A stretch of DNA of 64,000 bases from an uncultured Polaribacter sp. (GCF_947495205.1 NZ_CANLXV010000006.1:62001-126000), one strand, 5' to 3'. Positions 18,579-27,820 are shown, counted from the stretch's first letter. Translations and numbers: made by a program. The notes: generated by a model not told the origin, from the sequence alone.

Positions 18579-19550
18579 TTATTGCTTTTCTATTTTTTCA
18601 AAAGTAGTATCTGCCCATCTAACTTGTGCTCTGCCTCCTTTTACGCGATAAGCTCCATATCTAATACCAGATTGTATACCTCTTTCTGGTTCTGGAATAT
18701 TCCAGTTAAACTCTTTTCCGCCAATTGTAGCATCTGAATAGTGTATTTTTTTACTAGCATCTGCAGGATCTGTTCTAAAACCAACCTCTAAAACAATTTC
18801 TGTAGGTTCATTTCTTTTAACATTTGTTAAGAACACAAATTGTCTTCCATTAGCACCAGAACCACCTCTAAAGTTGATTTGCTCACGAAAAATATCAAAA
18901 GAAACTTGTACTCTTTTTCCATTAGTGTTTTGCCCATAAACAGGTTTAGCAATATACAAGCAAATTGCAGGATCATTAGAGCCACCACCACCTGTATGTT
19001 TTCCTTTGGCTTGCATAATGTAAGAACCATCATCATTATCTCTTACTGCGTCTCCAGCCTCTAAAATTCTTACAAGCCCAGTAAATTTTACGTAACTTCC
19101 TACTCCTGTAGTTTGTGCTCTAGAAAAAGAGCGTTCTATTCTGGGTTGTAATGTATTGGGTGCATCTTGGTGGTTAGAACCATCTGTTATATTATAAACA
19201 CCCCAAGTTTTACCAAGGTAAGTACTTTCTGTATAATTCGCATAACAGCTTCTATCATCTATAGTACCAACATTTACAGAGTTTGCAATATCTGTTTGTC
19301 TGCTGCTATTATTACCTTCATCTGTACAAGTGGTTATAGGACTTGTATCTTCATCTGGAATTGCTTCTGCACTAACTGGATCTGACATATCCACAGGAAT
19401 TACCACATCAACTGCATTTTCTTCTCCTGCCAAACTATCTTGAATAATTTGTTCTAATTGAGAATTCATTTCTGGCTCAGATTCACAAGAAGAAAATGTA
19501 ATAATAATTGCTAATAAAGCTACGGATAAATATTTATTTATATTTTGCAT
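18579..19550 (-). CDS. Lipoprotein with a lyase-like jelly-roll domain (possible polysaccharide lyase)
   Basis: 323-aa lipoprotein (lipobox FSSC, C22). Residues 23-80 are an acidic, probably disordered linker. About 100-320 looks like one beta-sandwich domain with alternating strands ([33 protein letters not shown]) and the end motif [19 protein letters not shown]-terminal Tyr in a YGAYR-type strand (Y298/Y301), with a Lys upstream (K182 or K184 in AKGKH), is the kind of Lys/Tyr pair that jelly-roll polysaccharide lyases (for example ulvan or alginate lyases) use. That is an inference from pattern memory. It has no sugar-related neighbours and could instead be a carbohydrate-binding protein. 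Confidence 0.45.
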   Translation of the reverse strand: MQNINKYLSVALLAIIITFSSCESEPEMNSQLEQIIQDSLAGEENAVDVVIPVDMSDPVSAEAIPDEDTSPITTCTDEGNNSSRQTDIANSVNVGTIDDRSCYANYTESTYLGKTWGVYNITDGSNHQDAPNTLQPRIERSFSRAQTTGVGSYVKFTGLVRILEAGDAVRDNDDGSYIMQAKGKHTGGGGSNDPAICLYIAKPVYGQNTNGKRVQVSFDIFREQINFRGGSGANGRQFVFLTNVKRNEPTEIVLEVGFRTDPADASKKIHYSDATIGGKEFNWNIPEPERGIQSGIRYGAYRVKGGRAQVRWADTTFEKIEKQ

Positions 19551-19667
19551 ATGACTTGTAATTTAAAGATTAATAGTAAAAAATAATGATTAAAAATTTT
19601 CTAAGAATCCAAAAACTACACTGCAAAATTTACAAATTATAAAAAATAAAATGAATTAAATAAAATT

Positions 19668-21176
19668 TTACAGTTTGTAGAGTTCATGTAAACTTAAAAC
19701 TTCTTCGTCTTTATTTCGTCTGTAAACATCTAAAGAACTTACATTTTCTATGGAATTTTTCCCCATTGCTGCTATCATTTCTTTTACTGCTTGTATGGTT
19801 TTATTGTGATAGTTTTTAATTCTAACATTTTTTTGAGCTACCACTAACGCTTTTACCAAATCTGGATCTTGTGTTGCCACGCCCACAGGACAGGTGTCTA
19901 AATTACATTCTCTTGCTTGAATACAACCTAAACTTAACATAAAACTACGTGCCATACCAACAGCATCTGCACCTAATGCTAGATACTTAACAATATCAAA
20001 AGCATCTACAGCTTTACCACTTGCAATTATTTTAATTTGTTCTTTAAGTTTGTGTTTTTTTAGTAAGTTATTTACAAAAACCAAACCTTCTATTAATGGG
20101 GTACCTATATAATTGGTAAATTCTAGAGGTGCAGCTCCTGTACCTCCTTCTCCACCATCTACAGCGATAAAATCTGGGTAATTATCTGCTTTTGCGAAAG
20201 CAGTAATCATTTCTTCTATTTCTGCGTTGTTCCCAACACAAAACTTAATTCCTACGGGTTTACCGTTTGCTAATTCTCTTACTTTTTGAATAAAATTTAT
20301 CATTTCATCAAAATTAGAAAATGCAGAATGTCCTGGAGGAGAATCTACTTGAGTACCTACTGTTACTTTTCTAATTGCTGCAATTTCTGGTGTATTTTTT
20401 TTGGCTGGTAAAATACCTCCATGACCTGGTTTTGCGCCTTGAGATAATTTTATTTCTATCATTTTTACTTCTGGTCTAATGGCATTTTCTTTAAAAACCT
20501 CTGCATCAAACATGCGTTTGCCGTTTACAGATTTACCTGCACCAAAATATCCTGTTCCTACTTGAAAAATTAAATCGCCACCAGTTAAATGATAAGGAGA
20601 AATACCACCTTCGCCTGTATTGTGTGCAAAACCACCCATTTGCGCGCCTTCATTTAATGCTTTTATTGCATTTTTACTTAAAGAACCAAAAGACATTGCA
20701 GAAATGTTTATAATAGAACTGCTGTATTTTTGTGTACATTTATCTGAACCAATTACTATTCTTTCTCCTTTTATATTGTGGTGGTCTTTTGGAAATAAAG
20801 AATGTTTTACAAATTCGTAACCTTTTTTGTACACATTATGTTGTGTACCAAAAGGTATGGTTTCTTTTTCTAACTTAGATCTTTGGTAAACAATACTTCT
20901 TTTTTCTCTATTTATTGGCGTACCATTTAAATTGTCTTCTATAAAATATTGTTGAATTTTATCTCTTTCTTCTTCAAAAAACCAACGCAAACGAGCTATT
21001 AAAGGAAATGCTCTTAGTAAAGAGTGTTTTTTTTGAAAGCTGTCATGCAACACAATTGCTGTAAGTATTACAGCTATAGATAAAAGTATATAACTCCCTG
21101 TTTGTGGTATAAAATATGCTAAGATTCCGCAAAGTATGGTCGCAACAATAAAAATAGCAAGAATAGTATTTCTCAT
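19668..21176 (-). CDS. Membrane-anchored FMN-binding glutamate synthase-family protein
   Basis: 502-aa protein with two N-terminal membrane helices (about 5-22 and 27-45) followed by the FMN/3Fe-4S synthase domain of glutamate synthase (GltB central part). The cluster cysteines are visible as CIQARECNLDTCPVG, with C-x5-C-x4-C spacing as in GltB. Other marks are AMSFGSLSKNAI, GEGGISPYH, KPGHGGILP and VDGGEGGTGAAP. There is no glutaminase or amidotransferase domain, so it cannot by itself use glutamine. The real reaction of this stand-alone family is uncertain. Confidence 0.9.
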   Translation of the reverse strand: MRNTILAIFIVATILCGILAYFIPQTGSYILLSIAVILTAIVLHDSFQKKHSLLRAFPLIARLRWFFEEERDKIQQYFIEDNLNGTPINREKRSIVYQRSKLEKETIPFGTQHNVYKKGYEFVKHSLFPKDHHNIKGERIVIGSDKCTQKYSSSIINISAMSFGSLSKNAIKALNEGAQMGGFAHNTGEGGISPYHLTGGDLIFQVGTGYFGAGKSVNGKRMFDAEVFKENAIRPEVKMIEIKLSQGAKPGHGGILPAKKNTPEIAAIRKVTVGTQVDSPPGHSAFSNFDEMINFIQKVRELANGKPVGIKFCVGNNAEIEEMITAFAKADNYPDFIAVDGGEGGTGAAPLEFTNYIGTPLIEGLVFVNNLLKKHKLKEQIKIIASGKAVDAFDIVKYLALGADAVGMARSFMLSLGCIQARECNLDTCPVGVATQDPDLVKALVVAQKNVRIKNYHNKTIQAVKEMIAAMGKNSIENVSSLDVYRRNKDEEVLSLHELYKL

Positions 21177-21250
21177 AAAATAGTTGTAAAATTAAATGGG
21201 TATAAAAATAAACTATTCGTTTGAATTACTAAAAATAGTTGGCCAATAGT

Positions 21251-21340
21251 TGCGTTAGGGATTGGAGCATTTGTTTGAGCTCTTTTTTCTTTTTCTGAAA
21301 AAAAGCGAGTGCGTAAAGCCCGACCTTTAGGTAACGCCCA
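21251..21340 (-). repeat. Dispersed non-coding repeat, copy B
   Basis: Read on the minus strand it runs from TTGGGCGTTACC through GGTCGGGCTTTACGC to CCAATCCCTAACGCA, sharing both ends with copy A at 5242-5356 but in the opposite orientation. The middle contains GCTCAAACAAATGCTCC. It lies between the FMN protein gene and rpmE2. Confidence 0.7.
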
Positions 21341-21383
21341 AAAATAAATGAAGAGTTCCTAAAATAGATTGCGTGCTAAACGA

Positions 21384-21412
21384 AAAAACTCCAACATTTC
21401 TGTTGGAGTTTT
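21384..21412 (-). terminator. Terminator of rpmE2
   Basis: Perfect arms AAAACTCCAACA / TGTTGGAGTTTT with a 5-nt loop, extended by further A (U on the transcript), 26 bp after the rpmE2 stop. Confidence 0.9.
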
Positions 21413-21437
21413 AAGTATGTTTAAAATTCTAAGCGTT

Positions 21438-21689
21438 TTACTTCTTGAATTTTGCGTATTTGTTTTTGAACTTGTCAATACGTCCTGCAGCATCAATAAG
21501 TTTAGATTTACCAGTGTAAAATGGGTGAGATGTTCTAGAAATCTCTAATTTTACTAAAGGATACTCAACACCATCAACTTCTAAAGTTTCTTTAGTGTCT
21601 ACAGTAGAACGTGTTAAAAAAACATCTTCATTAGACATGTCTTTAAATGCTACCATTCTGTAATTTTCTGGATGAATTCCTTTTTTCAT
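21438..21689 (-). CDS. rpmE2: Type B 50S ribosomal protein L31
   Basis: 83-aa ribosomal protein L31 of the type-B (C-minus) form. It begins [13 protein letters not shown] and contains [14 protein letters not shown], but no CxxC zinc ligands. It binds at the central protuberance and bridges the subunits. In many bacteria the zinc-free form replaces a zinc form in zinc shortage; here no zinc-type rpmE is visible in the window. It is monocistronic, with its own promoter (21790-21819), a roughly 100-nt leader and a terminator. Confidence 0.96.
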   Translation of the reverse strand: MKKGIHPENYRMVAFKDMSNEDVFLTRSTVDTKETLEVDGVEYPLVKLEISRTSHPFYTGKSKLIDAAGRIDKFKNKYAKFKK

Positions 21690-21725
21690 TTTATAATATT
21701 TTAATACTTTAATGTTTTATTTGTA

Positions 21726-21750
21726 AAGTAAAATTGGTAAGGTTTTACTT
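21726..21750 (-). promoter_or_regulatory. Hairpin in the rpmE2 leader
   Basis: Arms AAGTAAAA / TTTTACTT with a 9-nt loop, inside the predicted 5' untranslated region about 37 nt before the rpmE2 ATG. L31 genes in several phyla are controlled by leader RNAs; whether this hairpin is one is open. Confidence 0.4.
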
Positions 21751-21789
21751 AATTTCTAAAATAGTTCTTTAAAAACCATTTTGAGGATG

Positions 21790-21819
21790 CAAATTTAATC
21801 TTATTTTTTAATTTACAAA
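21790..21819 (-). promoter_or_regulatory. Promoter of rpmE2
   Basis: On the minus strand TTTG (21819-21816), an 18-bp spacer and TAAATTTG (21797-21790), a full match to the Bacteroidota RpoD consensus, about 100 bp before the gene. Confidence 0.7.
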
Positions 21820-21951
21820 CATTTAAACCTTTTTTATTTCTGGTTTTTCTTACTTTCGTTAAAAAACCAATAAAAACAGGGTTTTTAGTTGCTTTTTAAC
21901 CTTGTTTTTATGAATATTTACCAATATATTTTATTGAAATTCAGCAAACTA

Positions 21952-22992
21952 ATGAAACAACTTACTTTTTATTTTACCATTTTAGTAACTTTCTTATTAC
22001 TAAGCTCTTGTAGTACTGATTATAAATTTAATTTAGAAACGCCCAAAAAAGCAGTATTGGATGAGACCATAAATATTGCTTTAGTTGAGCAAGAAAATAA
22101 GCCTTTAGAAAAAGTGCAGTTTTATGTAAACGGAAAAGAATTTGCAAGTAATGGAAATAATATAGTAATGAAAACCAATAACTTGGGTGTTGGTAAACAT
22201 GCCATTGCTGCTTTGGCTTTTTTTGATAAAAAAACAAAGAAAATAAATAGCACTATAGAAATTTTTGCTAAAAATAAACCGGCTATTTATAGTTATAAAA
22301 TTGTAAATACTTATGCGCATGACACCAAAGCTTATACGCAAGGTTTAGAATACTATAATGGTTTTTTGTATGAAACTACAGGACGAAAAGGACAATCTAC
22401 CCTGAGAAAAGTTGAAATTAAAACGGGTAAAGTTTTGCAAAAAGTGGCGCTAGATAATAATTATTTTGGTGAAGGAATGACGATTGTTGGTGACAAAATT
22501 ATTTGGCTAACTTGGCAAAATAATAAAGGTTTTATTTATGATTTAAATACTTTTGAACAAAAGGGTGAATTTGCTTATGATAAAAGTAAAGAAGGTTGGG
22601 GTTTAACACAAAACGAAACCGAATTAATAAAATCTGATGGAACTCATAAAATTTGGTTTTTAGATAAGGAAACCCAAAAAGAAATTAGATACATTCAAAC
22701 GTATACGCATGATAGAGCGTTAAGTCAGTTAAACGAATTAGAGCTAATTAATGGTAAATTATATGCCAATTATTACCAAAAACCCATTATTGCAATTATA
22801 GACCCTGCAACAGGAATTGTAGAAGGTTTAATTAACTTAAAAGGTTTGGAAACGGAAATGGCCAAAACTCAAAAATTAGCAGCAGGAGACGAAGTTTTAA
22901 ATGGTATTGCTTTTGATAAAGTTAACAACCGACTTTTTGTTACTGGAAAATATTGGGGAAAGCTGTTTGAAATTGAATTGATAAAGCAATAA
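21952..22992 (+). CDS. Glutaminyl-peptide cyclotransferase (plant-type beta-propeller) lipoprotein
   Basis: Predicted enzyme forming N-terminal pyroglutamate on peptides, of the plant/bacterial five-bladed propeller type. 346 aa with a lipobox (LLSSC, C20) after MKQLTFYFTI. An Ig-like segment (about 25-115) precedes the propeller, whose blades show YTQGLEYYNGFLYETTGRKGQS, YFGEGMTIVGD, EGWGLTQ and LNELELINGKLYAN, characteristic of this family. The ATG at 21889 lies 21 codons upstream of the lipoprotein signal and is rejected. It probably acts in the periplasm or at the outer membrane. Confidence 0.88.
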   Translation: MKQLTFYFTILVTFLLLSSCSTDYKFNLETPKKAVLDETINIALVEQENKPLEKVQFYVNGKEFASNGNNIVMKTNNLGVGKHAIAALAFFDKKTKKINSTIEIFAKNKPAIYSYKIVNTYAHDTKAYTQGLEYYNGFLYETTGRKGQSTLRKVEIKTGKVLQKVALDNNYFGEGMTIVGDKIIWLTWQNNKGFIYDLNTFEQKGEFAYDKSKEGWGLTQNETELIKSDGTHKIWFLDKETQKEIRYIQTYTHDRALSQLNELELINGKLYANYYQKPIIAIIDPATGIVEGLINLKGLETEMAKTQKLAAGDEVLNGIAFDKVNNRLFVTGKYWGKLFEIELIKQ

Positions 22993-23039
22993 TTTTATCA
23001 ATTTAAAGTTTTAATGTAATAGAAATTTCATTTTAAAAT

Positions 23040-24560
23040 ATGCGTTATTTAATTACTCTTATTATAGGTCTTGGCATTATTTCTATGAGCTCTTGTAGAA
23101 AAGATTTTAGCACTACCTTTAGCTCTGGTAACTTAGAATTCTCTAAAGACACTGTTTTTTTAGATACTATTTTTACCAATATTGGGTCTGCTACCTACAA
23201 TTTAAAGGTATATAATAGAAGTAATAACGCTATTACAATACCTACAATTGGCCTAGAAAAAGGAAACAATTCTAAATATAGATTGAATGTAGATGGTATT
23301 CCAGGAAAAAACTTTACAGAAATAGATATTTTAGCAAAAGACAGTATTTTTATTTTTGTAGAAACTACAGTTGATGTGGCTGCTGCAAATACACTTTTAT
23401 ATACCGACAGAATTTTATTTGATAATGGTACTAAGCAACAAAATGTAGATTTGGTAACTTTGGTAGAAGATGCCAATTTTATTTTTCCGGGTAAAGACCC
23501 AATTTCTATGAAAATTGATAGCCTAACTTTAGACGGAAATCCTACAACAATACAAGGTAGATTTTTAGAAGATGCAGAACTTAATTTTACCAAAATAAAA
23601 CCCACTGTTATTTATGGTTATGCAGCAATACCTGCTAATAAAACCTTAACAATAGATGCTGGTGCTAGAATTCATTTTCATGACAACTCTGGTTTAATAA
23701 TAGACAAAAAAGCTACGTTAAAAGTAAATGGAACACTTTCTGAAAAAGTTATTTTTGAAGGAGATCGTTTAGAAAATAATTTTAGCAATGTACCAGGACA
23801 ATGGGGCGCAATTTGGCTTAGAGCTGGTAGTTTAGAAAACGAAATTAAACACGCACAAATTAAAAATGGTGTTATAGGTGTTTTGGTTGATAGTATTGGA
23901 AGCTTAACATCACCAACCTTAAAGTTAGAAAATACAGAAATTTATAACCATGCAAATTTTGGTATTTTGGCAAGAGAAACTAACATAGAAGCGCATAATG
24001 TAGTTGTTGGCTCTGCAAGACAGGCGTCTTTAGCGGCAACAATTGGCGGTACTTATAATTTTACACACAGTACATTTGCTAACTTCTGGAATAACGGAAT
24101 TAGACCTTTACCCGCAGTCTTAATAAACAATTTTTTTGTTTTTAATGATGAAAATGGCCAAGAAATTACAGAAACAAGAGATTTAAAGGCCGCAAATTTT
24201 ACCAATTGTATTTTTGATGGTAATAATAACATTGAATTTTTGGTAGATAGAGTTGATGATGGTAGCCTTTTTAATTATACTATTGAAAACTGTATGATTC
24301 AATTTAATGATACCAATAGCTCTTTTGAAGGTGTTTTTGAAGTTGATTTTGCCAATAACCCCAATTACAACAATATTATTTTAAACGGTTTTGCAAACTT
24401 TAGAAATTCGCAAAACAACGATTTTATTATTGGTGAAGAAAGCAGTGCTATTAACAATGCAAAGTTAAGTGTTTTCCCTTTTGATATTTTAGGTATAGAT
24501 AGAACTGCAAGCCCAGATATTGGTGCGTATCAGCATATTATTTTTGAGGAAGAAGAATAA
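23040..24560 (+). CDS. Lipoprotein with Ig-like domain and parallel beta-helix, unknown function
   Basis: 506-aa lipoprotein (lipobox SMSSC, C19). Residues about 30-150 (LEFSKDTVFLDTIFTNIGS through DRILFDNG) look like a DUF1573/HYDIN-type Ig domain. About 190-480 looks like a right-handed parallel beta-helix with many short N-rich turns (LRAGSLENEIKHAQIKNGV, ENTEIYNHANFGI), ending in the phrase SPDIGAYQ that often closes such helices. Beta-helix proteins frequently bind or cut polysaccharides, but no catalytic residues can be named. It lies 47 bp after the cyclotransferase and could share its transcript. Confidence 0.72.
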   Translation: MRYLITLIIGLGIISMSSCRKDFSTTFSSGNLEFSKDTVFLDTIFTNIGSATYNLKVYNRSNNAITIPTIGLEKGNNSKYRLNVDGIPGKNFTEIDILAKDSIFIFVETTVDVAAANTLLYTDRILFDNGTKQQNVDLVTLVEDANFIFPGKDPISMKIDSLTLDGNPTTIQGRFLEDAELNFTKIKPTVIYGYAAIPANKTLTIDAGARIHFHDNSGLIIDKKATLKVNGTLSEKVIFEGDRLENNFSNVPGQWGAIWLRAGSLENEIKHAQIKNGVIGVLVDSIGSLTSPTLKLENTEIYNHANFGILARETNIEAHNVVVGSARQASLAATIGGTYNFTHSTFANFWNNGIRPLPAVLINNFFVFNDENGQEITETRDLKAANFTNCIFDGNNNIEFLVDRVDDGSLFNYTIENCMIQFNDTNSSFEGVFEVDFANNPNYNNIILNGFANFRNSQNNDFIIGEESSAINNAKLSVFPFDILGIDRTASPDIGAYQHIIFEEEE

Positions 24561-24579
24561 GCTATTCTTACCATTAAAA

Positions 24580-25061
24580 ATGAAAAAATTTCGACTTCCA
24601 AGAAAAACTAAAAAAAATTAAAAGGTATTTGGCTATACCCAAAAGATGAAAGAGGAGACTCTTTAATGGCATTTCCTAAAAGAAATCAAAAAGATTATAC
24701 TGCACTAAAAAAAGGTATTGTAAGAAATATTATTGATAAAAAAAACTCAAGGAAAAAAAGTAAAGAATTTCATAAAAAGATAAATTCTGAAATTTATATT
24801 ACAGACAGTCTCTTAAAAATTTATATAGAGGAATGTTTTTGCAAAGATGTAAGAGCAAAAGCCTATCAATTGTTTATACGTGCTAAGAATAATAAAAAAG
24901 CAGTTGTAAGCTATTTTAACTTTATAAATGCCCATAAACTTAGTAAAAAAGATGTTAGTTATGGCAATATTGCAGCGATGTCTTTTGATTTGGCCGAGAA
25001 ATTATTAAAGAAAAAATACAAGAAAAAACGTCATAGCAAAAATAAGCCTCAAAAAATTTAA
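24580..25061 (+). pseudogene. Small basic conserved protein with a frameshift in an A8 tract
   Basis: The first frame starts at ATG 24580 and stops after 13 residues (MKKFRLPRKTKKN). A second frame (+2 relative) continues directly with KGIWLYPKDERGDSL and reads to 25061. The run ACT-AAAAAAAA-TTAAAAGG has eight A; nine would join the frames into one 160-aa, Lys-rich protein. I believe flavobacterial relatives begin MKKFRLPRK...WLYP...DSLMA-, but that is from memory. Alternatives: a sequencing error, transcriptional slippage on A8, or translation only from ATG 24666 (131 aa), which has AGGAGA 7 nt upstream. Function unknown. It follows the beta-helix gene closely. Confidence 0.65.
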
Positions 25062-25098
25062 CTTTTCAGAGTTTAGCAATCTATAAGATCTTTAAAAA

Positions 25099-26373
25099 TT
25101 ATTTCTTATAAACAACACCATCTTTCATTACAAAAACTACATTTTCCATTGTAGCAATGTTTTTTGTAGGATCATCATCAACAGCAATAATATCTGCAAA
25201 AAAGCCTTTTTTAATTTGGCCAATTTCATTTTCCATTTTTAACAATTTTGCATTGGTAATTGTTGCAGATTGTATGGCTTCCATTGCTGGCATACCTACT
25301 TCTACCATAAAACCAAACTCCTTACCATTGTTACCGTGTTTAAAAACACCTGCATCTGTACCAAAAGCAATTCCTACTCCTTTTTTATACGCTTTTGCAA
25401 AAGTTCCTTGTATTTGTGGGCCAACTGCCAAAGCTTTAGGCACCACAATATCTGGATAAAAACCGGGTATTTTCGCCTTCTCCTCTACTTCTTTTCCTGC
25501 CGTTAAAGTTGGTACTAGGTAAGCATTGTGTTTTTTCATCAATTCCATAGTTTCTTCACTCATATATGTTCCATGTTCTATCGTTTTAACTCCGCCAATT
25601 ACTGCACGTTGCATTCCTTCATCTCCATGTGCATGCGCTGCCACGTGCATACCGTAATCTTTTGCAGTGTCGCAAATTGCTTTTACCTCTTCTAATGTAA
25701 ACTGCGGATTATCTCCAGATTTTGCAACACTTAAAACACCACCAGTAGCAGTTATTTTTATACAATCTGCTCCATTTTTGTAACGTTGTCTTACTGCTTT
25801 TTTAGCATCTTCTACAGAATTTACAACACCTTCTTTTGGTCCTGGATTACCAATTAAAACTCGGCTACTTCCGTTTGTTGGGTCTGCATGCCCACCAGTT
25901 GTTGCCAAAGATTTGCCAGCTGTAAAAACTCTTGGCCCAGGAATTTTACCTTTATTTATAGCATTTCTAACAGAAATATTTACACCTGTTCCTCCTAAAT
26001 CTCTAACAGTTGTAAAACCTTTCATTAAAGTGGTTTTAGCAAAACCTACAGAGTTAAAAGCAATGTCTGCTTCGTTTAAAATATATTTATTTAATCTTGT
26101 GTTTCTATCAAATTCTTGTTCTATGTGTACATGAAAATCTATGAGACCTGGCATTACAACCTTGTCTCTTAAATCTATTAAGTTGCCACCTTTAGGCATT
26201 ATATAGCCATCTTTAACCGCTAAAATTTTATTTTCTTTTACAAAAATTGTCTTTTTAGAAGAAATTTTACCTGATGCTGTATCAACTAATTTTCCACATA
26301 AAATATAAGTGGTTTGCCCCGTTGTTGTTTGTATTAAAAAGACCATAATTAAAAGGAAAAATAATTTCTTCAT
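25099..26373 (-). CDS. Secreted metal-dependent amidohydrolase
   Basis: 424-aa amidohydrolase-superfamily enzyme with a signal peptide (MKKLFFLLIMVFLIQTTTGQ). Metal ligands are visible in DFHVHIE (H81, H83), AAHAHGDEG, EHGTYM and the final Asp in GTDAGVFKHG. This subgroup is often annotated as imidazolonepropionase-like or Xaa-Pro dipeptidase/prolidase-like; the exterior location favours peptide or small-amide hydrolysis. A 48-residue in-frame upstream extension precedes the signal peptide and is rejected. It is divergent from the SDR gene, with 66 bp between the starts. Confidence 0.88.
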   Translation of the reverse strand: MKKLFFLLIMVFLIQTTTGQTTYILCGKLVDTASGKISSKKTIFVKENKILAVKDGYIMPKGGNLIDLRDKVVMPGLIDFHVHIEQEFDRNTRLNKYILNEADIAFNSVGFAKTTLMKGFTTVRDLGGTGVNISVRNAINKGKIPGPRVFTAGKSLATTGGHADPTNGSSRVLIGNPGPKEGVVNSVEDAKKAVRQRYKNGADCIKITATGGVLSVAKSGDNPQFTLEEVKAICDTAKDYGMHVAAHAHGDEGMQRAVIGGVKTIEHGTYMSEETMELMKKHNAYLVPTLTAGKEVEEKAKIPGFYPDIVVPKALAVGPQIQGTFAKAYKKGVGIAFGTDAGVFKHGNNGKEFGFMVEVGMPAMEAIQSATITNAKLLKMENEIGQIKKGFFADIIAVDDDPTKNIATMENVVFVMKDGVVYKK

Positions 26374-26439
26374 TTGTATAAATTTTAAGTTTAAATGTAT
26401 GAAAAAATACCTAATTTGCTCTTTATTAAACCAGAAAGA

Positions 26440-27120
26440 ATGAAAAACGTTGTAATTACAGGTACAAGTAGAGGAATTGGTTTTGAACTTGCCCAAAAAT
26501 TTGCGAATAACGGGCATAATGTCCTTGCAATTTCTAGAAATACAAAGCCTTTAGAAGCTGTAAATCATAAAAATATAAATAGTATTGCTGTTGATATTTC
26601 TAAACCAGTAGAATTGTCTAAAATAACTGACTTTGTAAAGTCTAATTGGCAAAAAGTAGATATTTTAATAAATAATGCTGGTAAATTGGTTAACAAACCT
26701 TTTACAGAAATTTCTTCGGAAGATTTTTTAGAAGTGTATAAAGTAAATGTTTTTGCTGTGGCAGAAATTACCAAATTGATGATTCCTTTTCTAAAAAAAG
26801 GGAGTCATGTTGTTACGGTAAGTTCTATGGGAGGCATACAAGGCAGTATGAAATTTCCTGGTTTAGCAGCATATTCTTCTGCAAAAGGTGCTGTGATTAC
26901 GCTTTCTGAATTATTAGCAGAAGAATACAAAGAGCAACAAATTGCTTTTAATGTACTGGCTATTGGCGCTGTACAAACAGAAATGCTAGAAGAGGCTTTT
27001 CCTGGATACGAAGCACCACTTTCTGCAAAAGAAATGGCAGATTATTTGTTTAATTTCTCTTTAACGGGTAATAAATATTATAACGGGAAGGTTTTACAGG
27101 TTTCTTCTTCTACTCCATAA
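26440..27120 (+). CDS. Short-chain dehydrogenase/reductase
   Basis: 226-aa classical SDR. The Rossmann motif TGTSRGIG is at 7-14, NNAG at 78-81, catalytic Ser at 128/129 and Tyr145-xxx-Lys149 (YSSAKG). It is predicted to be an NAD(P)-dependent oxidoreductase in the cytoplasm; the substrate cannot be told. The start at 26440 gives MKNVVITG; the upstream in-frame ATG at 26395 adds 15 residues not typical of the family. Confidence 0.9.
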   Translation: MKNVVITGTSRGIGFELAQKFANNGHNVLAISRNTKPLEAVNHKNINSIAVDISKPVELSKITDFVKSNWQKVDILINNAGKLVNKPFTEISSEDFLEVYKVNVFAVAEITKLMIPFLKKGSHVVTVSSMGGIQGSMKFPGLAAYSSAKGAVITLSELLAEEYKEQQIAFNVLAIGAVQTEMLEEAFPGYEAPLSAKEMADYLFNFSLTGNKYYNGKVLQVSSSTP

Positions 27121-27203
27121 AGTAATGTACAGAAATTAAATTCGTGAATTACGTTCAATCAAAAGCGGGTATTATTTCTTTTAAAATTTCAATTTAAAAA
27201 AAC

Positions 27204-27818
27204 ATGAAATCTTTCTCTTTGGGAAATAGTTTAGCATGGGAAAATTTTGTTCCGCCAAAGGCGATACCTTTTGTTGGTTTTTTAATTGATGCGCATCAAT
27301 TTGAATTAAAAATTGTGAATCAGCGTGCAACAAAACATGGCGATTTTAGGCAATTAACTAATGGAAAATTTCAAATTACAGTAAATAACAACCTCAACAA
27401 ACATCAGTTTTTATTAACTTTAGTTCATGAAATTGCACACCATGTTACCCATCAAAAATTTGGACGAGTAATACCTCATGGCAAAGAATGGAAAGCTATT
27501 TTTCAGCATTTAATGTTGCCTTTTTTAAGACCCGATATTTATCCAAATGAAATCTTACCACATCTTGCCAATTACCTAAAAAACCCAAAAGCTAGCACAG
27601 ATAGTGATGTGCATTTATCTTTAGCTTTAAGAGGCAATGTAGCAGAAACGGGTAAACATTTTATCTTTGAAATTCCTTTAGGTACAATTTTTATTTTTAA
27701 AAATATTGCTTATCAAAGAGGCAACAAAAGACGTACTAGATTTGAATGCTTAAATCTAAATAATAAAAAAGTATACCTCTTTAACCAAAATGTTGAAGTA
27801 CGAATTAAACAAAATTAA
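27204..27818 (+). CDS. SprT-like zinc metalloprotease-domain protein
   Basis: 204-aa protein with the zincin motif HEIAHH (H75, E76, H79) and a further His in IPHGKEW (H92), the arrangement of SprT/SprT-like domains. The C-terminal part is basic and lacks the usual four-cysteine zinc ribbon of SprT. SprT-like proteins in eukaryotes (Spartan) cut DNA-protein crosslinks; the role of bacterial ones is unproven. It is 83 bp after the SDR gene and ends at a strong bidirectional terminator. Confidence 0.82.
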   Translation: MKSFSLGNSLAWENFVPPKAIPFVGFLIDAHQFELKIVNQRATKHGDFRQLTNGKFQITVNNNLNKHQFLLTLVHEIAHHVTHQKFGRVIPHGKEWKAIFQHLMLPFLRPDIYPNEILPHLANYLKNPKASTDSDVHLSLALRGNVAETGKHFIFEIPLGTIFIFKNIAYQRGNKRRTRFECLNLNNKKVYLFNQNVEVRIKQN

Positions 27819-27820
27819 TA

